Below, in pieces: positions 17,864 to 25,966 of a DNA stretch of 64,000 nt. The stretch spans positions 6,900,001 through 6,964,000 of the forward strand of contig NZ_CP040244.1 of NCBI RefSeq assembly GCF_005517195.1. Reading direction: 5' to 3'. The notes beneath the pieces were generated by a model, which saw only the letters and a program-made list of their open reading frames with translations, was not told the DNA's origin and ran no database searches. Both the position numbers and the translations under genes were made by a program. How positions within the stretch are numbered: the first letter of the stretch is position 1; each line of letters opens with the position of its first letter. Source of the DNA: Streptomyces vilmorinianum. GTDB lineage: Bacteria; Actinomycetota; Actinomycetes; Streptomycetales; Streptomycetaceae.

Positions 17864-20075
17864 ACTGCTTCTTCCAGCGCTTCTTCTCGTCGTCCGCCGC
17901 CTTCTCGAACTGGCCGAGGAAGCGCGGGACGCCCCGCTCGATCCGGTACAGGAACAGCTCCTCGATGTACGTGAAGTTCAGCACGTTCCGTTCGTCGAAC
18001 CCGTATCTCTTCGTGATCCCCTGGTACGGGAACGTCCGCATCGCCCCTCGCAGAGCGACCCGTGCGACGTCCAGGTGCTGGCTCGACACCAGGCCCCTCA
18101 TGCTCTCGGCCAGGCCGGTGACCGCGTCGTACGCCTCCGCCGCGTACCGTTCGACGGGCGCCGCGGCCGACAGCCCCCAGCGCTTGCGGTAGGCGGCGGT
18201 GAACGCCTTGGCCTCGGGCACCAGCGCCGGATCGACATAGGTGGTGCCGAAGTACCAGCCCTCGGCGGCCGGCCCCGCGACGGAGAGGAACTCCGGCCCC
18301 AGCGCGTACTCGACGCCGCCGCACATGCCGCCGTAGCCCTGCTGCTTCAGGGCCTTGGCGCAGAGCCCGGCCCGGCGCGGGGAGACGCCCGCGTAGAGCA
18401 CGGCGTCGGGGCGGGCGGCAATCACGTCACGCACCGTCGGCCCGAAGTCCTCACCGGTCGCCGCCATCTGATGCACCGTCACAGTCTCGCCCGCCGCGCT
18501 CATGGTGGTCTTCGTGGAGTTGGCCGTCTGCCAGCTGTACTCACCCGCCGCCCGGTCGTCCACGACGGCGACCCGCTTGGCGCCCCGCGCGAGGGCGAGA
18601 CCGTTGAAGGGCAGTTGCAGCATGCCGTGAGCGACACGCAGCTCGCGGTAGGTGGGGTTGGAGGTCTGGCCGGAGATGTCGCCCTGGTCGATGCCGACGG
18701 CCACGGTCGCCAACACGAGCCGACTCTTGTCGTACGTGTCCGCGACGGCCATCACGGTCTCGCGGGTGGTGGGGCCGAGCACGGCCATGACGGCCGCGTC
18801 CTTCACGAACTCCCGCGCCACCGCGGCGGCCCGGGTCGGGTCACCCCCGTCGTCCCGTACCTTCACCGCCAGGCCGAAGGGCCGGTCGGAGCGGGCGTTG
18901 AAGGTCTCGACGGCCAGCCTCGCCCCGCGCTCCTGGGCGCGTCCGTCCGCCTTGCGGGTGCCGCTCAGATCGGTCTGGACTCCGATCGTGTACGTGGGCA
19001 GGGCCGTGGGCGACCCGCCCGCGCCGCCCGGCGCGCGGTCACGGTTCACGAGCCAGGCCGTCAGTCCGCCGGCCCCGGCGACGGCGGCCGCGGAGCCCAG
19101 CGCCAGGACACGCCGCCGTGACGGCGACGTACGGGCCGGTCCGGCGGAGGGCACCAGGACGGTCGGCTCCGCCACGGGCAGGTCCAGGACCCGTGCGGAG
19201 CGCTCCGCGATCAGCGCGGGCAGGCCGGGCGGCAACCAGTCCCCCGCCGGCCCCTCGGCCGGCCCCTCGGCCGGCCCCAGCGCGGCTCGTACCTCGGCCG
19301 CCGTGGGCCGGTCCGCGGGGTCCTTGGCCAGACAGGCGGTCACCAGCGGCAGCAGCGCCTCCGGTACGTCGTCGAGGTCGGGCTCCTCGTGGACGGTGCG
19401 GTACACGACCGCGGCCACCCCGCCCGTACCGAAGGGGCGCCGGCCGGTCGTCGCGTACGCGAGCACGCACCCCAGCGAGAAGACGTCGCTCGGCGGACCG
19501 ACCTCACCGGCGCCGGTGACGCGGGCCTGCTCGGGGGCGAGGAAGCCGGGCGTGCCGATCATCGCGTCGGTGGCGGTGAGGGCGGTGACCCCGGCCGACC
19601 GGGCGATGCCGAAGTCGATCAGGCGCGGCCCGTCGAGTGCGAGCAGCACGTTGCCGGGCTTGACGTCCCGGTGGACGAGTCCCGCCTCGTGCATGCCCGT
19701 GAGCGCGTCGGCGAGCCGGGCGCCCAGGGCCCGTACGGTCGGCTCGGGCAGGGCGCCGTGCACGCCGACGGCCTCGGCGAGCGAGGGCCCCGGCACGAAC
19801 TCGGTGGCCAGCCAGGGCTCCCGGGCCTCCGGGTCGGAGCCGAGGACGCGGACCACCCAGCGGCCGGTGATCCGCTCGGCGACCCGTGCCTCCCGCCGGA
19901 ACCGCTCCCGGAAGCCGGGGTCGGCGGCGTGCTCGGCGCGGATCAGCTTGAGCGCGGCGAGCGCGCCGCCGGCGGACCGGGCGAGGTAGACGACGCCCAT
20001 GCCGCCGGCACCGAGCCGGCCGAGCAGGCGGTATCCGGCGATCGCCGACGGATCGGCGGGGCGGAGGGGCTGCAC
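17862..20075 (-). CDS. Ser/Thr protein kinase fused to a periplasmic-binding-protein domain (paralogue A)
   Basis: Residues 1-270 are a Hanks-type kinase: GRLGAGGMGVVYLAR loop, K43, catalytic HRDVKPGN (about 135-142) and DFG (154-156). A linker leads to SRRRVLALGS at about 319 followed by a hydrophobic anchor. From about 362 there is a type-1 periplasmic binding domain (YTIGVQTDLSG, ERGARLAVETFNAR), like LivJ/LivK amino-acid receptors. The predicted arrangement is a cytoplasmic kinase and an outside ligand sensor. The twin arginines before the anchor resemble a Tat signal. It begins three bases after paralogue B. The ligand is unknown. Confidence 0.92.
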   Translation of the reverse strand: MQPLRPADPSAIAGYRLLGRLGAGGMGVVYLARSAGGALAALKLIRAEHAADPGFRERFRREARVAERITGRWVVRVLGSDPEAREPWLATEFVPGPSLAEAVGVHGALPEPTVRALGARLADALTGMHEAGLVHRDVKPGNVLLALDGPRLIDFGIARSAGVTALTATDAMIGTPGFLAPEQARVTGAGEVGPPSDVFSLGCVLAYATTGRRPFGTGGVAAVVYRTVHEEPDLDDVPEALLPLVTACLAKDPADRPTAAEVRAALGPAEGPAEGPAGDWLPPGLPALIAERSARVLDLPVAEPTVLVPSAGPARTSPSRRRVLALGSAAAVAGAGGLTAWLVNRDRAPGGAGGSPTALPTYTIGVQTDLSGTRKADGRAQERGARLAVETFNARSDRPFGLAVKVRDDGGDPTRAAAVAREFVKDAAVMAVLGPTTRETVMAVADTYDKSRLVLATVAVGIDQGDISGQTSNPTYRELRVAHGMLQLPFNGLALARGAKRVAVVDDRAAGEYSWQTANSTKTTMSAAGETVTVHQMAATGEDFGPTVRDVIAARPDAVLYAGVSPRRAGLCAKALKQQGYGGMCGGVEYALGPEFLSVAGPAAEGWYFGTTYVDPALVPEAKAFTAAYRKRWGLSAAAPVERYAAEAYDAVTGLAESMRGLVSSQHLDVARVALRGAMRTFPYQGITKRYGFDERNVLNFTYIEELFLYRIERGVPRFLGQFEKAADDEKKRWKKQ

Positions 20076-20078
20076 GTG

Positions 20079-22277
20079 TCAGGTCCGTCTCTTCTTCGGC
20101 GGGCCGCCGGGGGCGAACTCCAGTGGTTTGTAGCGGCCGTTCTCCACCGCGTACATGAAGGTGCCGACGGCCCCCGGGTGCAGTTCGCCGGTCTGGGCGT
20201 CGAAGACATAGCCGCCCATGACGCCCTGGTACCGCACCTTGCGCAGGAGGGGCACGAGTTCGGTGCGGTCGGGGCGCTTCCCGCCCTTGGCGGCCTTCTC
20301 CACCTCCTGGAGCAGGATGTTGACCGCGTCGAATGACTCGCCCGTGTAGAAGGCGGGGGCCGCGCCGTACCGTTTGCGGTGGGCGGCGACGAAGGGCGAC
20401 GCCGCCTTGACGGTCGTGGCGTCGACGACCGGGGCGCCGAGCACCCAGCCCTCCGCGGCGTCCCCCGCCTCCGCCGGGAACCGGGGCTCGAACACGTGCT
20501 GCCCGGTGATCTTCATGCCCGTGAAGCCGAGTTCGTCGAGCGCCCGGGCGGCGAGGACGGCGCTCGGGGTGAGGCCGCAGTGGACGTACGCGTCCATGCC
20601 TTCCGCCATCATCTCGCCGAGCACGCGCTTGTAGTCCGTGGTCCCCGCGGGCACCACGCGGGGAACGGGGACGAGACCCGTCTGCCGGAAGGCGAAGTTC
20701 GCGCCGCCGATGTACTGCCAGGCGTAGGTGTCGTCGGTGCGGTCCTGCAGGATGCCGGGCCGGACGCTCCGGGTCTTCGTGAGGACGTAATAGGCGAGGC
20801 AGGTGCCCGCGATGGCGTGCTGCGGGCATGCCTGCAGCATCGAGAGTCCCTGGCCGAGGTTGGCGTTGATCAGCATGTTCGACCCGGCGGAGACCGTGAT
20901 CAGGGGCAGGAGTGCTTCGTCGTACGCCGGGAGCGCGGCCAGACCGGTGTAGTCGGAGGTCGGGCCGAGGACGCCGAGGACGTCGGGGTCACCGGTGAGG
21001 ACGCGCGCCGCGGCCAGAGCCCTGTTCTTGTCCCCGCCGTCGTCGGAGACCTTGAGCTCGAGGGTGAAGGGCTTGTCCTTACGGGCGTTGAACTGCTCGA
21101 CCGCGAGTCGGGCGCCGCGTTCCTGCGCGCGGCCGATGTTCTTGGCGGGGCCGGTCAGATCCGCGTGCACGCCGATGATCCAGCGTCGCTTCTTCGGCGT
21201 CGGACCGGCCTTCCGGTCCTCCTTGCCGTCGTCCCGCAGCGCGGCCCAGGCGGCGATGCCACCTCCCGCGGCGAGGGCGACCCCTCCCCCTGACGCCAGG
21301 AGCAGGAACTTCCGTCTGCTGGGAGCCGGTTGGTCGCCGGTGTCCGATGCGTCGAGCTGCGTGGCGTCGATCTCGGGCAGGGCGAGCATCGCGGCCGAGC
21401 GTTCGGCGATGGTCCGGACGACGGGCGCGGGCAGCCAGTCGGCGGCGGCGCCCGGCGTGTCCTCCGTGAGGCGGGCGGCGATCTCCTCGGCGGTGGGCCG
21501 TCGGTCCGGGTCCTTGGTGAGGCAGGCCCGCAGGAGGTCCAGGAGCCCGTCCGGCACGCCGTCGAGGTCGGGCTCGTCGTGGACGGTGCGGTACAGCAGG
21601 GCGTCGACCGCTCCCGTACCGAAGGGCGGGCGCCCGGTCGCCGCGTAGGCCAGGAGGCAGCCGAGGGCGAAGACGTCGCTGGGCGGGCCGATCTCGGGGG
21701 CGCGGGCCTCGGCCTGTTCGGGGGCGAGGAAGCCGGGGGTGCCGACGACCATGCCGGTGGAGGTGAGCGCGGTCTCCCCCGTCGTCCGCGCGATGCCGAA
21801 GTCGATGAGGCGCGGGCCGTCGACGGCGAGGAGGACGTTGCCGGGTTTGACGTCCCGGTGGACGAGACCGGCCTCGTGCACGGCGGCGAGCGCGCGGGCG
21901 ACGGCGCCGCCGAGGATCCGTACGCCGCGCTCCGTCAGCGGGCCGTGCGCGGTCACGGCCTCGCCGAGCGAGGGCCCGGGGACGAAGGCGGTCGCCATCC
22001 ACGGCTCGGGCGCGTCCGGGTCGGCGCCGGTGACGGGGACGGCCCAGGGGCTGGAGACCCGGCGGGCGGCCTCGACCTCGCGGCGGAAGCGGGCACGGAA
22101 GTCGGCCTGGTCGGCCTGGTCGGCGTGGGTGACCTTCACGGCGGCGAGTTCGCCGTTGTCCGTACGGCCGAGGTAGACCACGCCCATGCCACCGGCGCCG
22201 AGCCGGCCGAGGAGCCGGTAGCCGGCGATCGACGAGGGATCGGAGGGCAGCAGCGACTGGAGTGCGGCGGGGCTCAC
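20079..22277 (-). CDS. Ser/Thr protein kinase fused to a periplasmic-binding-protein domain (paralogue B)
   Basis: The 732-residue protein has the same plan as its downstream paralogue: kinase domain (GRLGAGGMGVVYLGR, K48, HRDVKPGN near 140, DFG near 159), a junction SRRKFLLLASGGG at 320-332, a hydrophobic anchor, and a LivK-like binding domain (IIGVHADLTGPAKN, ERGARLAVEQFN). The junction matches the Tat consensus S-R-R-x-F-L-x almost perfectly. The GTG start overlaps the lipoprotein stop as GTGA, so lipoprotein, kinase B and kinase A form one operon. The extracellular halves have diverged, suggesting different ligands. Confidence 0.92.
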   Translation of the reverse strand: MSPAALQSLLPSDPSSIAGYRLLGRLGAGGMGVVYLGRTDNGELAAVKVTHADQADQADFRARFRREVEAARRVSSPWAVPVTGADPDAPEPWMATAFVPGPSLGEAVTAHGPLTERGVRILGGAVARALAAVHEAGLVHRDVKPGNVLLAVDGPRLIDFGIARTTGETALTSTGMVVGTPGFLAPEQAEARAPEIGPPSDVFALGCLLAYAATGRPPFGTGAVDALLYRTVHDEPDLDGVPDGLLDLLRACLTKDPDRRPTAEEIAARLTEDTPGAAADWLPAPVVRTIAERSAAMLALPEIDATQLDASDTGDQPAPSRRKFLLLASGGGVALAAGGGIAAWAALRDDGKEDRKAGPTPKKRRWIIGVHADLTGPAKNIGRAQERGARLAVEQFNARKDKPFTLELKVSDDGGDKNRALAAARVLTGDPDVLGVLGPTSDYTGLAALPAYDEALLPLITVSAGSNMLINANLGQGLSMLQACPQHAIAGTCLAYYVLTKTRSVRPGILQDRTDDTYAWQYIGGANFAFRQTGLVPVPRVVPAGTTDYKRVLGEMMAEGMDAYVHCGLTPSAVLAARALDELGFTGMKITGQHVFEPRFPAEAGDAAEGWVLGAPVVDATTVKAASPFVAAHRKRYGAAPAFYTGESFDAVNILLQEVEKAAKGGKRPDRTELVPLLRKVRYQGVMGGYVFDAQTGELHPGAVGTFMYAVENGRYKPLEFAPGGPPKKRRT

Positions 22278-23119
22278 GACCGGACCTCCAGCTGGTCCTC
22301 GGCGCGCTCGACCATTCTGACGAGGGCCTGGACCTGCGCGTTGTCGGTGTCCTTGGCGGTGTGGCCGGGCGCGCCCTTGACGACGGCGGTGACGGTGACC
22401 TGCCCGACGCGGGACTGGTACCAGGAGTACGTCTGCTCGCCCTTGACGGAGTCGTTGACGTACGTCCCCGCCTCCCTGAGCGAGTCCACGGCGGTGAAGT
22501 TGCCGCCGACGCCGAAGGGGCTGCCGAGGGACATCAGGCCGCTGATCCGCTCCCCGTCGCGCAATCGCTGGTCGGGGCAGCGCAGCGCCTCCTCCAGCGT
22601 CTCGGCCATCTCCCAGTCGGCGTCGGTCTCGGTGCGGTGGACGGTGACGATCGCGGAGACCCGCAGCGCCCCCTTGCCCGCGCCGGCGGGGATCTCGCTG
22701 TAGGCGGTGACGCTGTGGAGCACGGACGCCGGGCGGGTGCCGGTCTCCCACGTGCACTGCTTGCCGAGGACGGGCCAGTAGCCGTCGGGGCTGAGGTGCG
22801 GGGTGCGCTCGACGTAGTCCGAGCCCCAGGAGTCGGGGCCGGCGACGACCGCGAGGGCGAGCCGCTTGGCGTCGGCCTCGTTCTTCGGGGCGCGCTTCGG
22901 GTCCGGGGTGAAGCCGAGCCCCGTGGGCGTGGACGTGGGCGGCGGTGCGGTCGCGGGCGGCGCGGTCGTGCCACCGGGACTTCCCTTGCTCTCGGGGCGC
23001 TTCCCGTCGTCCTCCGAGCCCGATCCCGATCCCGAGCCCGAGCAGCCCGTCAGGATCAGGCCGCAGGTCAGTAAGGAGCCGCAGGCGCGCAGCAGCACGC
23101 TTCGATACCCGTACGTCAC
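22274..23119 (-). CDS. Secreted lipoprotein, first gene of the kinase-receptor operon
   Basis: The 281-residue product begins with a basic N-terminus, a hydrophobic stretch and the lipobox LILTGC, followed by a Ser/Gly and then Pro/Thr linker typical of surface lipoproteins. The mature domain (from about residue 65) contains two or more cysteines and no motif I recognise. The GTG start at 23117-23119 has GGGGGAT just upstream; longer starts add a non-signal-like extension. It is translationally coupled to kinase B, so it may present a ligand to, or modulate, the kinases' outer domains (inference). Confidence 0.75.
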   Translation of the reverse strand: MTYGYRSVLLRACGSLLTCGLILTGCSGSGSGSGSEDDGKRPESKGSPGGTTAPPATAPPPTSTPTGLGFTPDPKRAPKNEADAKRLALAVVAGPDSWGSDYVERTPHLSPDGYWPVLGKQCTWETGTRPASVLHSVTAYSEIPAGAGKGALRVSAIVTVHRTETDADWEMAETLEEALRCPDQRLRDGERISGLMSLGSPFGVGGNFTAVDSLREAGTYVNDSVKGEQTYSWYQSRVGQVTVTAVVKGAPGHTAKDTDNAQVQALVRMVERAEDQLEVRS

Positions 23120-23252
23120 GCATCCCCCACGCACGCTCACACATTCCCCGAGTGGTGAGCAGATCGTACGACGCACGGGTCCAACACGCCCTGGTTACAA
23201 CATCATTGGGATGATCCGGCGGTGCTCGCGCGGCACGCCTCGCCCCCTGCAC

Positions 23253-23282
23253 GTCATGACCGTATCGCGATACGGGCATGAC
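23253..23282. promoter_or_regulatory. 30-bp near-perfect palindrome upstream of rarD
   Basis: A core CCGTATCGCGATACGG (23260-23275, perfect 16 bp) is flanked by GTCATG on the left and CATGAC on the right, each one base away. The full 30 bp is therefore palindromic except for one base pair. It lies 68 bp before rarD and 133 bp from the divergent lipoprotein gene. The size and symmetry fit a dimeric repressor site; no regulator gene is adjacent. Confidence 0.6.
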
Positions 23283-23350
23283 AGCCTGCCCTGTGTGGCG
23301 CTACCGTCGACAGGACGGCGCGGCGCAGGCAGGGCAGGGCGGGAGATTCG

Positions 23351-24328
23351 GTGAACGAGCAGAGCGAGAGACGTGCGGGACTCCTCTACGGGATCGGCGC
23401 CTACGGCATGTGGGGCCTGGTCCCGCTCTTCTGGCCGCTCCTGAAGCCGGCCGGGGCGGTCGAGATCCTCGCCCACCGGATGGTGTGGTCACTGGCCGTC
23501 GTCGGCATCGCGCTCCTCGCGCTGCGCCGCTGGGGCTGGATACGCGACCTGATGCGCAGCCCGCGCAAGCTGGGCCTGATCGCGGTGGCCGCGGCGGTGA
23601 TCACCGTCAACTGGGGCCTCTACATCTGGGCCGTCAACTCCGGCCAGGTCGTCGAGGCCTCCCTCGGCTACTTCATCAACCCCCTCGTCACCATCGCCAT
23701 GGGCGTCCTGCTCCTGAAGGAGCGGCTGCGGCCCGCGCAGTGGGCGGCGGTCGGTGTCGGCTTCGCGGCCGTCCTCGTCCTCGCGATCGGGTACGGGCGG
23801 CCGCCGTGGATCTCGCTGATCCTGGCGTTCTCGTTCGCCGTCTACGGCCTGGTGAAGAAGAAGGTCAACATCGGCGGGCTCGAGTCGCTGGCCGCCGAGA
23901 CCGCGGTCCAGTTCCTGCCCGCCCTCGCCTATCTGCTGTGGCTCGGTGCGCAGGGCTCCGCCACCTTCGGCGCCGAGGGCGCCGGGCACGCGGCGCTGCT
24001 CGCGGCGACGGGCGTCGTGACGGCCGCGCCGCTGGTCTGCTTCGGGGCGGCGGCGATCCGGGTGCCGCTGTCGACGCTGGGGCTGCTGCAGTACCTGGCG
24101 CCGACGTTCCAGTTCCTGCTGGGGGTCGCGTACTTCCACGAGGCGATGCCGCCGGAGCGCTGGGCGGGCTTCTCGCTGGTGTGGCTGGCGCTGACGATCC
24201 TGACCTGGGACGCGCTGCGCACGGCACGGCGCAGCCGGGCGCGGGCGGAGGCCGCCCTCGCCGCCGCGACGGCCGCCCACTCCCCTGCCACGGTGGCCGA
24301 GGCCCCCTCGCCCCAGCCCGGCCGCTGA
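23351..24328 (+). CDS. rarD: RarD-type EamA-family transporter
   Basis: The 325-residue protein has ten predicted membrane helices and the RarD signature near the N-terminus (GLLYGIGAYGMWGLVPLFWP, then EILAHRMVWS). It belongs to the drug/metabolite transporter superfamily; RarD members were named for chloramphenicol sensitivity, but their substrate is not settled. The C-terminal 40 residues are hydrophilic, Ala/Arg-rich. The start is a GTG at 23351 after CGGGAGA. It is a single gene, downstream of a large palindrome and followed by an unusual 8-bp repeat array. Confidence 0.88.
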   Translation: MNEQSERRAGLLYGIGAYGMWGLVPLFWPLLKPAGAVEILAHRMVWSLAVVGIALLALRRWGWIRDLMRSPRKLGLIAVAAAVITVNWGLYIWAVNSGQVVEASLGYFINPLVTIAMGVLLLKERLRPAQWAAVGVGFAAVLVLAIGYGRPPWISLILAFSFAVYGLVKKKVNIGGLESLAAETAVQFLPALAYLLWLGAQGSATFGAEGAGHAALLAATGVVTAAPLVCFGAAAIRVPLSTLGLLQYLAPTFQFLLGVAYFHEAMPPERWAGFSLVWLALTILTWDALRTARRSRARAEAALAAATAAHSPATVAEAPSPQPGR

Positions 24329-24340
24329 GCTCGTCCCGCC

Positions 24341-24420
24341 GGCGGGTCGGCGGGTCGGCAGGCCGGCAGGCCGGCAGGCCGGCGGGTCGGCAGGCCGGCA
24401 GGCCGGCAGGCCGGCACACC
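24341..24420. repeat. Ten-unit 8-bp tandem repeat of two alternating variants
   Basis: Ten consecutive octamers occur in this order: two GGCGGGTC, three GGCAGGCC, one GGCGGGTC, three GGCAGGCC, then a degenerate GGCACACC. The array fills the gap between the convergent rarD and the next gene and can form GGCC-based hairpins, so it may act as a terminator. It looks like slippage-expanded sequence. Confidence 0.9.
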
Positions 24421-24435
24421 GGGGTTCCGGGGTGC

Positions 24436-24765
24436 TCACGCGCCCAGCAGGTCGTACTCCCGGATCAGCCAGCACACCGCCGTGAGCCGCAGCGTCGCGA
24501 AGTCGTACCCGACCGGCTCGACCCAGTCGACCTCCGCCAGCCAGTCGGTGAAACCGAGGACGTAGTCGGACAGGTCCTCCCGCCGCACGGCCCGCCGGAC
24601 CGCCGGGATCTCCGATCCCCGCTGGGCGGGGATCAGGGCGTCGCACACCGCGGCCGCGTGCTGATCGACCGCGGCCACGAGCCCCGGATCGGAGGAGAAC
24701 TCCGAGAGCCGGGGCATGTACTGGGCGGCGACGCCGACCAGCGGGCAGCCGGGGGAATCGTTCAT
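24436..24765 (-). CDS. Small conserved-looking protein of unknown function
   Basis: The 109-residue soluble, acidic protein starts at an ATG with GGAGGA four bases upstream, a strong ribosome site that supports a real gene. It contains no membrane segment and no catalytic motif I recognise. The C-terminal half (YDFATLRLTAVCWLIREYDLLGA) is helical and hydrophobic-patterned. It may belong to a Streptomyces DUF family (DUF6401 comes to mind, not verified). It is convergent with rarD. Confidence 0.7.
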   Translation of the reverse strand: MNDSPGCPLVGVAAQYMPRLSEFSSDPGLVAAVDQHAAAVCDALIPAQRGSEIPAVRRAVRREDLSDYVLGFTDWLAEVDWVEPVGYDFATLRLTAVCWLIREYDLLGA

Positions 24766-24932
24766 TCCTCCACACTAGGACGACGTCCGGCCCGCGAGAC
24801 AGTGACCTTGGTCGCAGATTCCGGAACTTCCGGCGCGCCGGCAGCCTCATGTGCCATGGGCGCCTTGGGTCGCTCCTTGGGCCACCCCTTGGCCCCCTTG
24901 CTCCGCGCCCCGGTCGCCGTGACCGTCGGGGT

Positions 24933-25319
24933 TCACGCCTCCTGTTCCAGCAGCGTCGCCTCCACCCGTGCCATCACGCTCTTCCAGTGCGCCCGCTGCC
25001 GCTCGCGCTCCTCCGCGTCCGCCATCCGCTCCTGGTGGAAGCGCAGCACGGCCTTGCCGTCGCCCGCCGCCGAGACGGCGACCTGCAGGGTGGTCGTGCC
25101 GTACGTGAGACGGACGCGGTCGCCGGGCCGGTAGCCGCGCACCTCGCCGAAGGCGTACGACTCGCCCTTCTCCGTGGGCAGTTCGATCCCCTCCCCGAGC
25201 CAGAGCGCCACGCCCTCGGGGCTCGCGATGAAGTCCCAGACGGCGGCGGCGGGCAGGGGCAGGGTCTTCGAGACGCCGATCTCCCAGCCGGCGTCCTTCG
25301 TCAGGCCTGTCGTCGTCAT
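24933..25319 (-). CDS. SRPBCC (START-like) domain protein
   Basis: The 128-residue protein fits the AHSA1/SRPBCC fold: an initial beta strand (WEIGVSKTLPLPAAAVWDFIASPEG), a central WLGEG and GYRPGDRVRL segment, and a C-terminal amphipathic helix. Such proteins bind hydrophobic ligands in a deep cavity; no specific ligand can be named. Its ATG at 25317-25319 overlaps the stop of the CGNR protein gene upstream (ATGA), so the two are co-expressed. Confidence 0.85.
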   Translation of the reverse strand: MTTTGLTKDAGWEIGVSKTLPLPAAAVWDFIASPEGVALWLGEGIELPTEKGESYAFGEVRGYRPGDRVRLTYGTTTLQVAVSAAGDGKAVLRFHQERMADAEERERQRAHWKSVMARVEATLLEQEA

Positions 25320-25942
25320 GCCGTCTCTCCCTCCGCGTGTGTACGGGCCCGGTGCGCCCGCACCTTGTGACGGTTGCCGCACCGCTCCATGGCGCACCAG
25401 CGGCGGCGCCCGGGGCGGGACGTGTCCACGAACAGCAGGTAGCAGTCGTCGGAGCCGCATTCGCGGATCCGGTCGGCGTGGGGGCCGGTGAACAGCTCGA
25501 TCGCGTCGCGCGCGACGGTCGAGAGCAGCGCGGTCGCGGTGGCCCCCGGGGCCCAGGCGTGCGCGCCGTCGGCGGTCATCCGCGGGACGAGCGGGGGCCG
25601 GGCGGCGGCCTCGTTGAGGAGGGCGAGGTCCTCCGGCGCGAAGGGGTGGCCGTACACGCGGGCATGGGCGAGCCCCCACAGCGCGTCCCGTGTCTCGCGT
25701 ACGCGCGCCAGCTCGGCCGCCGTGACCGTCACGTCGAGCCCGCTCCCGGTCCGGGAGCCGAGCCCGAGCCGGCACCGGCGGGCCCAGTCCAGCAGCCCGT
25801 CGGGCTCGTCGAGGACTTCGTACCGCGCGGCCACGGGGCCGGGACCGCCCGTGAGCAGCAGCTCCAGGCAGAGCGCGCCCGCGTCGAAGCGGAACCGCTG
25901 CCCATCGAGGGCGACAAGGGACATTCCGGTTGTGGCCTGCAT
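25316..25942 (-). CDS. CGNR zinc-finger / ABATE-domain protein, probable regulator
   Basis: The 208-residue protein has an N-terminal ABATE-like domain and a C-terminal treble-clef zinc finger with ligands in RECGSDDCYLLFVD and RWCAMERCGNRHKVRAHR, the defining CGNR motif. Such proteins are thought to be DNA-binding regulators in actinobacteria. The ATG at 25940-25942 lies only about eight bases after a TATACT box on the minus strand, suggesting a leaderless mRNA; an ATG six codons downstream is an alternative. It is divergent from the VOC gene across a 24-bp gap containing a dyad, which it may itself bind. Confidence 0.85.
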   Translation of the reverse strand: MQATTGMSLVALDGQRFRFDAGALCLELLLTGGPGPVAARYEVLDEPDGLLDWARRCRLGLGSRTGSGLDVTVTAAELARVRETRDALWGLAHARVYGHPFAPEDLALLNEAAARPPLVPRMTADGAHAWAPGATATALLSTVARDAIELFTGPHADRIRECGSDDCYLLFVDTSRPGRRRWCAMERCGNRHKVRAHRARTHAEGETA

Positions 25943-25945
25943 CAC

Positions 25946-25966
25946 GTAACTAGTATAACTGGTTAC
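25946..25966. promoter_or_regulatory. Shared operator and overlapping divergent promoters
   Basis: The 21-bp dyad has arms GTAAC/GTTAC and inner AGT/ACT (16 of 21 positions symmetric). It fills the 24 bp between the start codons of the CGNR gene (minus) and the VOC gene (plus). TATAAC for the plus strand and TATACT for the minus strand both lie inside it at leaderless distance from their ATGs. A protein bound here would block both genes. Confidence 0.6.

Noticed and set aside
22278..23279. A longer kinase B beginning near 23279
   Set aside because: The extra 334 residues are an out-of-frame reading of the lipoprotein gene; the GTG at 22275-22277 overlaps the lipoprotein stop and precedes a standard kinase N-terminus.
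24845..24932. Possible small gene in the gap before the SRPBCC gene
   Set aside because: The stretch has CCTTGG repeats at about 12-bp spacing but no start with a ribosome site and no protein-like frame.
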